From assembly GCA_018822545.1 (NCBI GenBank), contig JAHJKA010000013.1, positions 1 to 64,000 of the forward strand: 64,000 bases of DNA, written 5' to 3'. A program made the position numbers and the translations under genes. Positions 55,452 to 64,000 of the stretch are shown one piece after another. Source of the stretch: Pseudomonadota bacterium (lineage in GTDB: Bacteria > Desulfobacterota > Desulfobulbia > Desulfobulbales > SURF-16). How positions within the stretch are numbered: position 1 is the stretch's first letter; every line of letters begins with the position of its first letter. The notes below the pieces were generated by a model. That model saw only the letters and a list, made by a program, of their open reading frames with translations. It had not been told where the DNA came from and did no database searches.

Positions 55452-56013
55452 ATTCACATTCAAGTTTACCTGACTCCTTCACCAAAACAGGGACCTGATC
55501 AGGCAGAAAATCAAGAAAGCTAAAGATCCGTTCTTCAATCAGGCAACATTTCCCAAAATTATGTTCTATCATTTCAGTATGTTTCTGGTCACCCTTGCCG
55601 TACCGTTTAACAATATACTCCAACCGTTCCCGTAACGAGACAATCTTATCGTGATTGACGCGCTTGTCGGCGTAATACACCACCTCTTTGGCCGAAAGAT
55701 GCTGCGGAGTAAAATCAGTGAGCACGACATGCTCCCCCACAATTTCGGCAACCTCGGGATAACCATGATTCAAACAGATTTCGACGCCGACCTCGGCATG
55801 ATTACAGCGGCCTTCCAAACACTTGGTCTTGGCAATATCATGGAGCAAGGCCGCGGCCACAGCAAGATCACCATCTATCTTCAGGCCGGCACGATACAAT
55901 TCTCTGCTGAGCAGAGCCGTGACCCTGGCCACCATAAACGAGTGGTCCTTAATATTGTCCAGCATGGCATAATCCGCCATGAGCTGTGTGCATTGGGAGA
56001 TTGAAGGGATCAT
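55435..56013 (-). CDS. HD-domain phosphohydrolase
   Basis: A 192-residue HD-superfamily protein. Metal ligands are visible: His24 (DHSFMVA), HD at 58-59 (LLHDIAKTKC), a His in CNHAEVG and Asp in YYADKRVNHD. The family includes nucleotide phosphohydrolases and YqeK-like enzymes. The role beside hemH and hemE is unknown. There is no strong ribosome site at ATG 56013; a perfect 33-base inverted repeat lies directly upstream. Confidence 0.8.
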   Translation of the reverse strand: MIPSISQCTQLMADYAMLDNIKDHSFMVARVTALLSRELYRAGLKIDGDLAVAAALLHDIAKTKCLEGRCNHAEVGVEICLNHGYPEVAEIVGEHVVLTDFTPQHLSAKEVVYYADKRVNHDKIVSLRERLEYIVKRYGKGDQKHTEMIEHNFGKCCLIEERIFSFLDFLPDQVPVLVKESGKLECEYAEVG

Positions 56014-56023
56014 TTCTAGGGCA

Positions 56024-56100
56024 GAATATAAAGAAGGTAGAGAAGGTAAAGGAGTTAAAGAATGAAGAACTCCTTTACCTTCTCTACCTTCTTTATATTC
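56024..56100. repeat. Perfect 33-base inverted repeat between hemE and the HD gene
   Basis: Arms at 56024-56056 and 56068-56100 are perfect reverse complements around an 11-base loop. The arms are purine-rich with repeated AGAAGGTA steps and only moderately GC-rich, so this is not a normal terminator. The RNA of either strand would fold into a very stable rod. Confidence 0.97.
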
Positions 56101-56110
56101 TTTACCTCCT

Positions 56111-57142
56111 CTAACTTCTCTTACTTAAGCGATGCACCGCATCCACCACAAACTTAGCCTTCTCCGGCGGTGTTTCCGGCAAAATACCGTGCCCGAGATT
56201 GAAGATGTGCCCTTTCGCCGCTTTACCACGCTCGAGGATGGCAGCTATCCTTTTTTCAAGCTTATCTTCCGGTAAAAGCAGGGCAATGGGATCAAGGTTT
56301 CCCTGGATGGCGATATCAGGGCCAAAGGCCTTAATGGCAGTGGGGATATCCACCCGCCAATCCAGACCAAGGACATCAGCACCAGAGGTCTTGGTGAGAT
56401 CAAGAAGTGACGCACAATTATTGGCAAAATAGATAAGCGGCACCCCAGACGGTTTCAAGGCCTTGATAATATCCTGCACATAAGGCAGGGCAAATTCTGC
56501 AAAATCACCGGGGGAGAGGGTACCGGCCCATGAGTCAAAGACCTGCAGGGCCTGGGCTCCGGCCTCGGCCTGGGCCTGGAGATAGGTGATGACGGAATCG
56601 GTGATCTTGCGCATCAGGGCGTGATACAGAACAGGATTCTGGTACATCATTTTCTTGGTGTTCCAGAATGTCTTGGAAGAACCGCCTTCAATGGCATAGG
56701 TGGACAGGGTAAAGGGCGCCCCGGAAAAACCGATCAACGGAACCTTGGTGGCCAGCTCCTTGCGGAGTAAACGGATGGTAGCCATCACATAGCCAAGCTT
56801 CTCATGGGGATCAGGAACGATGAGGCGATCCAAATCAGCCTGACAACGCACCGGATTGGCAAGAATCGGCCCCTGCTTCTCCTGGAAATCAAGATCCATA
56901 CCCATGGCCTCCAGGGTGACCAGGATATCAGAAAACAAAATGGCCGCATCAACTCCGAGAATATCCACGGGCTGCAGGGTAACCTCAGCCGCCTTTTCCG
57001 GATTCTTACAGAGTTCGAGGAAAGTCATCTGGCTTCTGACCTTATGGTAGTCAGGGAGATAGCGGCCGGCCTGGCGCATGATCCAGATGGGGGTATGGGA
57101 AACAGCTTCACCTCTACAGGCTTTCAAGAAGGTATCGTTCAT
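56111..57142 (-). CDS. hemE: Uroporphyrinogen decarboxylase
   Basis: Converts uroporphyrinogen III to coproporphyrinogen III in the cytosol. The 343-residue enzyme has the N-terminal hallmark TPIWIMRQAGRYLPDY, LFSDILVTLEAMG with the catalytic-type Asp, GFSGAPFTLSTYAIEGG and the end region FNLGHGILPETPPE. It is next to a radical SAM gene, with hemH two genes on. Confidence 0.97.
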   Translation of the reverse strand: MNDTFLKACRGEAVSHTPIWIMRQAGRYLPDYHKVRSQMTFLELCKNPEKAAEVTLQPVDILGVDAAILFSDILVTLEAMGMDLDFQEKQGPILANPVRCQADLDRLIVPDPHEKLGYVMATIRLLRKELATKVPLIGFSGAPFTLSTYAIEGGSSKTFWNTKKMMYQNPVLYHALMRKITDSVITYLQAQAEAGAQALQVFDSWAGTLSPGDFAEFALPYVQDIIKALKPSGVPLIYFANNCASLLDLTKTSGADVLGLDWRVDIPTAIKAFGPDIAIQGNLDPIALLLPEDKLEKRIAAILERGKAAKGHIFNLGHGILPETPPEKAKFVVDAVHRLSKRS

Positions 57143-57216
57143 AGGAAGTAGGTACCGGGTTTTAGATTTTATGGTTACGTTCTATGGCAGTCAGGATTGA
57201 CACGATGTTCAAGGGC

Positions 57217-58290
57217 TCATTCTTTATTTTTCGCGATATAATTCCGGGGTACATAATTACAAAAAGGCTCTTCTGCCATGTAATCACCAGTCATGGCATA
57301 GGCCCTGGCCCGGCAACCACCGCAGACATTAACATACTCGCATTCACCGCAGCGCCCTTTATAGGCCTTAAAATCCCGCATGTCGTGGAAGAGCTTGGAG
57401 TTCTCCCAGATATCCTTAAAGGACTGTTCCCGGACATTGCCGGCGGCCTTAGGGAAATAGCTGCACGGCAAGACATTGCCATCCACATCAATGAGGCAGA
57501 TGACCTGCCCGGCCAGACAGCCCTTGGAACCGCCGGTGGAGAACTTCAGACTACGCCGTTCAAACTCATCGCCATGCTCTTTTTTCTTTTGGAGAAGGAC
57601 CCGGTAGTAGCTGGGGGCGCAAGTGGGCCGAACCAGAAGTTCGTCCTCGTTTTTCTCCATCTCGTAATGCCACTCAAGCAATTCGTCATACATGGCCTGG
57701 GGCACAAGCTCATCCATGATGTCGCCGCCACGACCGGTGGGGACGATCATGAACATATACCAGGCGGTGGCGCCGAGCTTCTTGGCAAGCTCATACACCT
57801 TGGGCACCTCATCCTTATTGCGTTTGGTGAAAGAGGAGTTAATCAAAAAAGGGATATCATTTTCTTTAAAGAGACGGGCAGCGTTCATCATGCCGTCAAA
57901 GGCCCCGGGCTGGTTGCGAAAATCATCATGGACTGCGGCAGTTGAACCATCGAGAGAGAGGGAAACCATCTTGATTCCGCTCGCCTTGATCTTGCCACAA
58001 ATCTCCTGATTGACAAGGAGGCCGTTGGTGGCCAGACACATGCGCAGGCCTTTGCTGGTGCCATAGGTGGCAATATCAAAGACATCGTGGCGAAGCAGCG
58101 GCTCACCACCGGAGAGTACAACCACCGGGGTAGCGTAGGAGGTGATATCGTCGATGAGCCGGGTGGCCTCGCTGAAGGAAAAATCAGGATGCCCCTCCAC
58201 CTCCATGGTGGATGACGAGCGGCAATGAACACATCTCAGATTACAGCGTCTGGTGATCTCCCAGGCAATCCATTTCGGTTCGAACTTCAA
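57217..58290 (-). CDS. Radical SAM/SPASM protein, AhbD-like haem biosynthesis enzyme
   Basis: A 357-residue radical SAM protein with C16xxxC20xxC23 in [14 protein letters not shown], the GGEPLLR motif and a SPASM-type C-terminal domain with [26 protein letters not shown] and a last Cys at about 346. The opening [18 protein letters not shown] and TGRGGDI resemble AhbD, which decarboxylates Fe-coproporphyrin III to haem b. The related NirJ/AhbC enzymes are alternatives. The start is TTG with AAGGAG seven bases upstream. Linkage to hemE and hemH supports a role in haem synthesis. Confidence 0.8.
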   Translation of the reverse strand: MKFEPKWIAWEITRRCNLRCVHCRSSSTMEVEGHPDFSFSEATRLIDDITSYATPVVVLSGGEPLLRHDVFDIATYGTSKGLRMCLATNGLLVNQEICGKIKASGIKMVSLSLDGSTAAVHDDFRNQPGAFDGMMNAARLFKENDIPFLINSSFTKRNKDEVPKVYELAKKLGATAWYMFMIVPTGRGGDIMDELVPQAMYDELLEWHYEMEKNEDELLVRPTCAPSYYRVLLQKKKEHGDEFERRSLKFSTGGSKGCLAGQVICLIDVDGNVLPCSYFPKAAGNVREQSFKDIWENSKLFHDMRDFKAYKGRCGECEYVNVCGGCRARAYAMTGDYMAEEPFCNYVPRNYIAKNKE

Positions 58291-58357
58291 GCTGTTTCTC
58301 CTTTTTTTTTATTTCAGCCCTTGAGCCATCCTTGCACAAATAAGGCTGAAATCCTTC

Positions 58358-59686
58358 CTATAAATACTCAGCAGCCACGCCTGCCAATTGACTCCGCTCA
58401 CTCTTCCGCAAGGTGATATGGCCATGGATGGGCAACTCTTTTAATCTCTCCACCGTATAGGTCAATCCATTACTGGAAGAATCAAGATACGGGTTGTCAA
58501 TCTGATACGGATCACCGGTAAGCACCATCTTAGTGCCCTCACCGGCCCGGCTGACGATGGTCTTCACCTCATGGGGGGTGAGGTTCTGGGCCTCGTCAAC
58601 AATCACGTATTGATTAGAGATGGAACGCCCGCGGATATAAGTCAAGGCTTCCATTTCCACGACATGATCTTTCAGAAGTTGTTCCGCTTTTTTGCGCACC
58701 GACTCCTCATCCTTTTCAGTGGACTTGGCGCGATGGTCACCCAGAATATAGGTGAGGTTATCAAAGATGGGCTGCATCCAGTGGCGCAATTTCTCATCCT
58801 TGTCACCCGGCATATAGCCGAGGTCCTTACCTAGGGGGATAATGGGCCTGCTCACCAGAATTTTCTCATAGCGCTCAAGATTAAGAGTAGTCTCCAGGGC
58901 CGCCGCCAAAGCAAGCAGGGTTTTACCGGTACCAGCCTGCCCCACCAGGGTCACGATCTCGATTTTAGGATCAAGAAGAAGCTCAAGGGCAATGCGCTGT
59001 TCCTTGCTGCGCGAACGGATTTGCCAGGCGCTGTCATATTGTTTATTGAGCCGAGTGAGGGTACTTGCCGAGCTGGCCTTGACCAGTGCCGTGTGCTTGG
59101 GATCGGCCTCGTCTTTTAGCAGCACAAACTCATTTGGATAGAAGTTGAAACCCTCAACAGGCATCTCTTCGCTTTGGAAAAAACTTTCAAGAAGAGCTCC
59201 GGGCACATCAATCTCCCGGTAACCGGAATAGAGCTCATCAAAATTAACCTTCTGCTTTTCAAAATCCTGGACCTCAAGGCCCAGGGCATCGGCCTTGAGA
59301 CGGGCGTTGATATCCTTGGAGACAAAAATAACCTTCTTTTTCTGACAGAGCAGGGTGTAGGCCACCGCCAGGATGCGGTTATCGGGCACCGCCAGATTGA
59401 GGCTGGGATGTTTTGAGGTCTCATGCTCAAGGACGATCATCACGGAGCCGCCATTTTCCATCTTGACCCCTTCATCAAGATGGCCTTTCTGGCGCAGAGC
59501 GTCAAGCTCGCGAACCACCATCCTGGCATTGCGACCCAGCTCGTCACTGCGGCTCTTGAACTTGTCAAGCTCCTCAATCACGGTCATGGGAAGAACAACA
59601 CTATTATCGCCAAAGGAAGACAATGCCTCGGCATTGTGCAGAAGGACATTGGTGTCCAAAACGAAAAATTTATGGGATGACGCCAT
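58358..59686 (-). CDS. PIN-PhoH family ATPase (YlaK-type)
   Basis: A 442-residue two-domain protein. The N-terminal PIN nuclease domain (about 5-150) starts with FFVLDTNVLLHN (Asp11) and has SKDINARLKA. The C-terminal PhoH ATPase has Walker A GQAGTGKT at 249-256 and Walker B VIVDEAQN. PIN-PhoH proteins are RNA helicase/nucleases. It stands alone, divergent from nadE. Confidence 0.95.
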   Translation of the reverse strand: MASSHKFFVLDTNVLLHNAEALSSFGDNSVVLPMTVIEELDKFKSRSDELGRNARMVVRELDALRQKGHLDEGVKMENGGSVMIVLEHETSKHPSLNLAVPDNRILAVAYTLLCQKKKVIFVSKDINARLKADALGLEVQDFEKQKVNFDELYSGYREIDVPGALLESFFQSEEMPVEGFNFYPNEFVLLKDEADPKHTALVKASSASTLTRLNKQYDSAWQIRSRSKEQRIALELLLDPKIEIVTLVGQAGTGKTLLALAAALETTLNLERYEKILVSRPIIPLGKDLGYMPGDKDEKLRHWMQPIFDNLTYILGDHRAKSTEKDEESVRKKAEQLLKDHVVEMEALTYIRGRSISNQYVIVDEAQNLTPHEVKTIVSRAGEGTKMVLTGDPYQIDNPYLDSSSNGLTYTVERLKELPIHGHITLRKSERSQLAGVAAEYL

Positions 59687-59974
59687 GGGGCTGGATAGCT
59701 CCTATAAAAAGGAAACAATTCCTGCAGGTTAAAGCACATATGCTTCAAAAATAAGCGCCAAAAAAGCCGCTCCGGGCAGGCTTACTAACAGGACGAATAT
59801 GTATTTTCAAACTAACCGGGAAAACCTTGATATGGCAAGAAAAAAGGGAAAGTGTTTGCCTGTATCGTTTATGATGATATAAGTCGAAAATAATGGTTTC
59901 CTTCTGAAAATGTGAGTATTCATCGGAGTCGCCCAAGGAAAACACTGTGGCACTTTGCCACAATAAAAAATATC

Positions 59975-61612
59975 ATGAAAATAGCCCTCATCCAAATAAA
60001 CCCCATCATCGGCGACTTCCACGGCAATGCCGACATCATCAGGCGCCAGGCCCTGGCCGCCAAAGAGATGGGCGCCCAGCTCGCTATCTTCCCAGAACTT
60101 GCCCTCTGCGGCTACCCGCCCCTGGACTATCTGGAACACCCTTCCTTTGTCGCCGGCCAAAACAGCTGCCTGGAGGGCCTGCTGGGCGATATCCGGGGCA
60201 TTGCCATTCTCTGCGGCATGATCACTCTCTGCCCTAGCAAACACGGCAAACCCCTGCACAACACCGCCCTGCTCTTTCGGGACGGCGAAATTCTCCATGC
60301 CAGTCACAAAAAACTGCTGCCCACCTATGATGTCTTTGACGAAAGCCGCTATTTCCAGCCCGGCACATCAAGCCAGTTTTTTTGCCTGGACGGTCTGAAC
60401 CTGGGCATTACCATCTGTGAAGACCTTTTCAATGACATCGACGCCTTCCCTGAGCAGCTCTACGACATCGATCCCGTCGCCGAACTCAACGGCCAACACG
60501 ACCTGGATCTGCTCATCAATATTGCCGCCTCGCCTTTTACCATGGGCAAGCAGCATATGCGCCACAAGGCCTTTTCCGCCATCGGCCGCAAATATGGCGT
60601 CCCCCTCCTGTACTGCAACCAGGTAGGAGGCCAGGACTCCATTCTCTTTGACGGCGCCAGTTTTGTCGTCAACGCTGAGGGTGGGCTGTGCGCCCAGGCC
60701 ACGTCTTTCAGCGAAGACATCCTCTTTATCGACAGCGAGGCGCTGACGCCCATTACTGCCTCGCCCGCCCACGAGATAGCCGCCGTCCATGATGCCTTGG
60801 TCATGGGTACCCGGGATTATGTCAGGAAATGTGGATTTGCAAAGGTACTGGTGGGTTTAAGCGGCGGTATCGATTCGGCTCTGACCTGCGCCCTGGCCTG
60901 TGCGGCTTTGGGTCCGGAAAACGTCATGGGCGTCGGCCTGCCCTCACCCTACTCCTCCCAGGGCTCCATCGCTGACGCCCAACAACTTGCCGCCAACCTG
61001 GGCATCCGTTTTGAGCTCCTGCCCATCACCACTATTTTTGATTCTGTCAAGCAGAGCCTAGCCCCTCTTTTTGCAGGATATCAGGAGGATGTTACCGAAC
61101 AGAATATCCAGGCCCGCATCCGCGGTGTGCTGCTCATGGCCCTGGCTAACAAATACCGGGCCCTGCTGCTCACCACCGGCAACAAGAGCGAACTGGCCGT
61201 GGGCTACTGCACCCTGTATGGTGACATGAGCGGTGCCCTGGCCGTGATTTCCGATGTACCCAAGATGCTGGTCTATGACCTTGCCCGCTACATAAACAGG
61301 GACAAGGAGATCATCCCGGCCACCACCATCAGCAAACCGCCCAGCGCTGAACTGGCCCCCAACCAGAAGGACCAGGATGACCTCCCCCCCTACGAGATCC
61401 TTGACCCCATCCTCGCTGCCTATCTGGAGAAGCATAAACCCATTCCTGATATTATTGCAGAGGGCTTTGACGAAGCAGTGGTTCGCGATGTGGTGCGCCG
61501 CATCAAGATCAACGAGTATAAGCGCAAACAGGCGGCCATGGGACTCAAGGTCACCAGCAAGGCCTTTGGTTTCGGTAGACGCTACCCCACCGCCGAACGT
61601 TTTATGGACTGA
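59975..61612 (+). CDS. nadE: Glutamine-dependent NAD+ synthetase
   Basis: Amidates nicotinate adenine dinucleotide to NAD+, using ammonia released from glutamine. The 545-residue protein has an N-terminal nitrilase-type glutaminase (Glu41 in FPELALCGYPP, Lys in HKKLLPTYDVF, Cys in ITICEDLF) and a C-terminal synthetase with the P-loop LSGGIDSAL and GNKSELAVGYCTLYGD. ATG 59975 starts at MKIALIQINP; longer in-frame sequence upstream is not family-like. It ends with the typical RR(Y)PTAERF sequence. Confidence 0.97.
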   Translation: MKIALIQINPIIGDFHGNADIIRRQALAAKEMGAQLAIFPELALCGYPPLDYLEHPSFVAGQNSCLEGLLGDIRGIAILCGMITLCPSKHGKPLHNTALLFRDGEILHASHKKLLPTYDVFDESRYFQPGTSSQFFCLDGLNLGITICEDLFNDIDAFPEQLYDIDPVAELNGQHDLDLLINIAASPFTMGKQHMRHKAFSAIGRKYGVPLLYCNQVGGQDSILFDGASFVVNAEGGLCAQATSFSEDILFIDSEALTPITASPAHEIAAVHDALVMGTRDYVRKCGFAKVLVGLSGGIDSALTCALACAALGPENVMGVGLPSPYSSQGSIADAQQLAANLGIRFELLPITTIFDSVKQSLAPLFAGYQEDVTEQNIQARIRGVLLMALANKYRALLLTTGNKSELAVGYCTLYGDMSGALAVISDVPKMLVYDLARYINRDKEIIPATTISKPPSAELAPNQKDQDDLPPYEILDPILAAYLEKHKPIPDIIAEGFDEAVVRDVVRRIKINEYKRKQAAMGLKVTSKAFGFGRRYPTAERFMD

Positions 61613-61853
61613 TATCCACCTCCTTCTCCGGTAGCCGGCAGGCATAAACTTCCAGTGCCTGCCGGCCCGAACCCAACACCTAGCCCTGACCAAGAACCCC
61701 CGGGCCTTCTGAACAAAAAAAAACAAACCGCCTCCATGAATGTGCTATATTTATGGCATGACAGGGACGCAAACCTCTCGCATCCCTCATGCCCCTAGTA
61801 GCAGAAACACCTTTTGTTGTTATCATCGTCTCCAGACCCAATTGGAAAAAGAT

Positions 61854-63149
61854 ATGGGGTGTCCAAGATCAGCCAGTTATATTGTACGCACCGGGCTTGC
61901 GGCCCTCGTTCTCGCCCTGCCCAATAGCGCCATGGCCCAGACCATTGAGGAGGCTAACACCATTGCCGAACTCAAGGCCCTTATCCGCGCCCAACAAAAA
62001 CAGCTCGACAATCAGGCCCAGGCCATCTCTGAACTGCAGCAGGCCCTGGAGCACCGTGCCAGTCAACCCCCCTCGTCCCTTGCCCCACCCGCCCCCACCA
62101 GCCTGATCAAAACCAGAAGCAACAAACTCGACGTCACCCTCTACGGCCAGCTGAACCGGGCCCTGATGTCTGTGGATGACGGCCGACAAGACACCTGGCG
62201 CCATGTCGATGCCGATGTCTCCGGGAGTCGCTTCGGCATCAAGGCGCGCAAGAGCATCAACAGCGACTTCAGCCTCGCGGCCAGGTTTGAGCTAGAATAT
62301 CAGCCTAACGGCTCCAATTTCATGAGCATGGAGGTTGATGACCATGATGACGGGCTGCAAAAACGCCATGTGGACATCTCCCTTACTTCGGGACGCTTCG
62401 GCAGAATCTCCCTCGGCCAGGGGGACACCGCCTCCAACGCCACCTCTGAGGCCGATCTCTCCGGACTCAAGATCTCCGGCATCCATGTCGGCGTCCACGA
62501 CCTGCCCGCCGCCTTTGTTTTCCACAATGAAACGGCCGACGACTACAGCACAGCCACCGGCAGCATTGAGACTTTTTTCAACAGCATGGACGGTCTCAGC
62601 CGCCGTGCCCGGCTGCGCTATGACAGCCCAAACCTGCAGGGCTTTACCCTGTCCGGCTCTCTCACTGAAAAAAATGGCAACGACCTGGCTCTCCGCTGCC
62701 AATACAGCTTGCCAACCCTGAAAATCAAAAGCGCCCTTGCCTACGCCCATCCCGGCAAGGGCGCGTACTATGAGCAGACCAATGGCTCCCTGTCCGTACG
62801 CCATGCCTCAGGGACAAGCCTAACCCTGGCCGGTGGCAGGCGCCATTACCAGGATGCCTTATCCAAAAATGCATCCTTTTATTACAGCAAAATAGCTTAC
62901 GAGAAGGAGTTCTGGGCCCTGGGCAGCACCGTCTTTGGTATCGATTATGGCCGTTGGAATGACTTAGCGCATGACACCACATACGGCGATGAGGCGGTCT
63001 CCTACGGCATCGGTCTGGTGCAGAATTTCCGCGAGTGGAACACTGAAATCTATGGTGCCTACCGTATCTACAGCCTGGAGCGCTCCCGCACCACGGCAGA
63101 GTACAACGATATCAGGGTGTTTTGGAGCGGACTGCGGCTCCAATTTTAA
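61854..63149 (+). CDS. Outer-membrane porin
   Basis: A 431-residue porin of the Gram-negative type. A signal peptide (cleavage after AMA, about 28) precedes a short coiled-coil (about 31-68, heptad-like Leu/Ile/Gln) and a Pro-rich linker. A beta-barrel region then runs with alternating hydrophobic residues and LYGQLNRALM, GSRFGIKA, GRISLGQGDTAS. The chain ends in Phe (GLRLQF), the outer-membrane assembly signal. The N-terminal coiled coil could act as a periplasmic anchor. Substrate unknown. Confidence 0.88.
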   Translation: MGCPRSASYIVRTGLAALVLALPNSAMAQTIEEANTIAELKALIRAQQKQLDNQAQAISELQQALEHRASQPPSSLAPPAPTSLIKTRSNKLDVTLYGQLNRALMSVDDGRQDTWRHVDADVSGSRFGIKARKSINSDFSLAARFELEYQPNGSNFMSMEVDDHDDGLQKRHVDISLTSGRFGRISLGQGDTASNATSEADLSGLKISGIHVGVHDLPAAFVFHNETADDYSTATGSIETFFNSMDGLSRRARLRYDSPNLQGFTLSGSLTEKNGNDLALRCQYSLPTLKIKSALAYAHPGKGAYYEQTNGSLSVRHASGTSLTLAGGRRHYQDALSKNASFYYSKIAYEKEFWALGSTVFGIDYGRWNDLAHDTTYGDEAVSYGIGLVQNFREWNTEIYGAYRIYSLERSRTTAEYNDIRVFWSGLRLQF

Positions 63150-63166
63150 CATGGTGAGGAAAATCA

Positions 63167-64000
63167 ATGCCAAGCCCACTCCTTCCTAGTCGTTTTCAGA
63201 AATACCGCCATAACCAGGATCACGCCAGGGTGGCGCGCCTCCTCATCGCCGCCCTTGTCCTGCTCCTCATGTACCCCGGCTTGGGCTGGGGCCAGGACCG
63301 CCAGGCGAAGGACCCTGAAACCATGATCAGCCAGCCCCTCAAGGTCGGCATCTACCAGAATACCCCCAAGGTCTATATGGACGAGGCAGGAGAGCCTGCC
63401 GGTTTTTTCCCGGAGATACTCAATGTCATCGCCGCCCGGGAGGGCTGGCAGCTCGACTATCTGCCCTGCGTCTGGGATCAATGTCTGGCCGACCTGCAAA
63501 CCGGCAAGCTCGACCTCATGGTGGACGTGGCTTACTCTGCCAAACGCCAGGAAATCTACGACTTAAACGAGGAATCGGTCTTCATCAACTGGGGCCTGCT
63601 CTATACGGCGGCCGGGGTCAAAGTCGATTCCTTTCTTGATCTGCAGGGTAAAAGAATCGCCGTCATGAAGGGCAGTATCCATACCGACGGTGAGGGCGGC
63701 ATCAAGGATCTCGTCAAAAAATTCAATATTGATTGTCAGTTTATCGAGGTCAACAACTACCAGGAGGTCTTCGAACTCCTGGACTCCGGCGGGGCAGAGG
63801 CCGGGGTGGTTAATCGCCTGTTTGGCAACCTCTCTGAAAACGACTATCAGGTCGATAAGACATCGCTGATCTTCAATCCCCGCCATCTGAAATTTGCCCT
63901 GCCCAAGGACAGGCCGCAAAACCGAGCGATCATCCAGCGCCTTGATTTCCACCTCGGTGCCCTGAAAAAGGAGAGCAACTCGGTGTACCACCGGATCATT
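63167..64000 (+). CDS. Solute-binding-domain sensor protein, 3' end beyond the window
   Basis: The first 278 codons of a gene that runs out of the window. A signal/anchor helix (about 22-42, ARLLIAALVLLLMYPGLGWG) precedes a bacterial family 3 solute-binding domain (about 57-270): KVGIYQNTPKVY, GFFPEILNVIA, DLMVDVAYSAKR, LQGKRIAVMKGS. Such domains with no transporter genes nearby are often the sensor part of a histidine kinase or diguanylate cyclase; that is inference. GAGG lies seven bases before ATG. Confidence 0.85.
   Translation, partial: MPSPLLPSRFQKYRHNQDHARVARLLIAALVLLLMYPGLGWGQDRQAKDPETMISQPLKVGIYQNTPKVYMDEAGEPAGFFPEILNVIAAREGWQLDYLPCVWDQCLADLQTGKLDLMVDVAYSAKRQEIYDLNEESVFINWGLLYTAAGVKVDSFLDLQGKRIAVMKGSIHTDGEGGIKDLVKKFNIDCQFIEVNNYQEVFELLDSGGAEAGVVNRLFGNLSENDYQVDKTSLIFNPRHLKFALPKDRPQNRAIIQRLDFHLGALKKESNSVYHRII

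Overview
The window reads as one contiguous chromosomal segment of an anaerobic or microaerobic Gram-negative bacterium. The best guess is a sulfur-metabolising deltaproteobacterium (Desulfobacterota, probably Desulfobulbales-like). This rests on a complex I cluster without NuoEFG, a rubredoxin/desulforedoxin-type operon, split YedE sulfur transporters, a rhodanese/persulfide-dioxygenase-like fusion, a multihaem cytochrome with a bd-oxidase-type membrane part, and an anaerobic-style haem cluster. Taxonomy is inference; there is no rRNA in the window.

Layout. 0-5 kb: feo ferrous-iron operon (minus), a small ferredoxin and a two-gene YeeE/YedE transporter (plus). 4.8-9.6 kb: a tightly overlapping minus-strand cobamide operon (MBL hydrolase, CbiR-like enzyme, CigR-like secreted protein, cobT, cobS, J-domain protein). 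9.7-11.8 kb: a plus-strand ECF-sigma cassette with a secreted 11-residue-repeat protein, a DUF3619-like membrane protein and a DUF3106-type repeat protein. 11.8-13.3 kb: dut, then two tiny membrane-protein genes behind a good sigma-54 promoter with upstream palindromes. 13.4-24.8 kb: the classic information-processing run rimP-nusA-ylxR-infB-rbfA-nrnA-truB-rpsO-pnp-M16 peptidase (minus), with a long hairpin and a tandem duplication in the pnp leader, followed upstream by tRNA-Gly.

25-37 kb: twelve-gene nuo cluster (A, B, C, D, H, I, J, K, two extra antiporter-type proteins with a small membrane protein between them, M and N) behind a sigma-70 promoter and two ArgR-like boxes. 37-39 kb: mpl, a small conserved protein and tRNA-Ala. 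39-41 kb: rhodanese/MBL fusion, then a desulforedoxin-domain protein and rubredoxin behind a palindrome that overlaps the promoter. 41-44.2 kb: a PAS hybrid histidine kinase flanked by two diverged, inverted copies of a hairpin-rich repeat. 44.3-47.9 kb: CydA-like/octahaem fusion plus a second CydA-like subunit. 48.4-54.1 kb: mreBCD-mrdA-rodA. 54.1-58.3 kb: cytochrome c lipoprotein, hemH, HD protein, hemE and a radical SAM AhbD-like protein. 58.3-64 kb: PhoH/PIN ATPase, nadE, a porin and a truncated solute-binding-type sensor gene.

The common theme of the accessory regions is redox and metal handling: iron uptake, cobamides, haem, membrane quinone chemistry and sulfane-sulfur handling. The points most worth following are the sigma-54 small-protein pair, the CydA/octaheme fusion and its partner, the desulforedoxin-rubredoxin operon, the possible HemE-HemH-AhbD haem route, and a recurring family of heptanucleotide-type repeats placed at gene boundaries.
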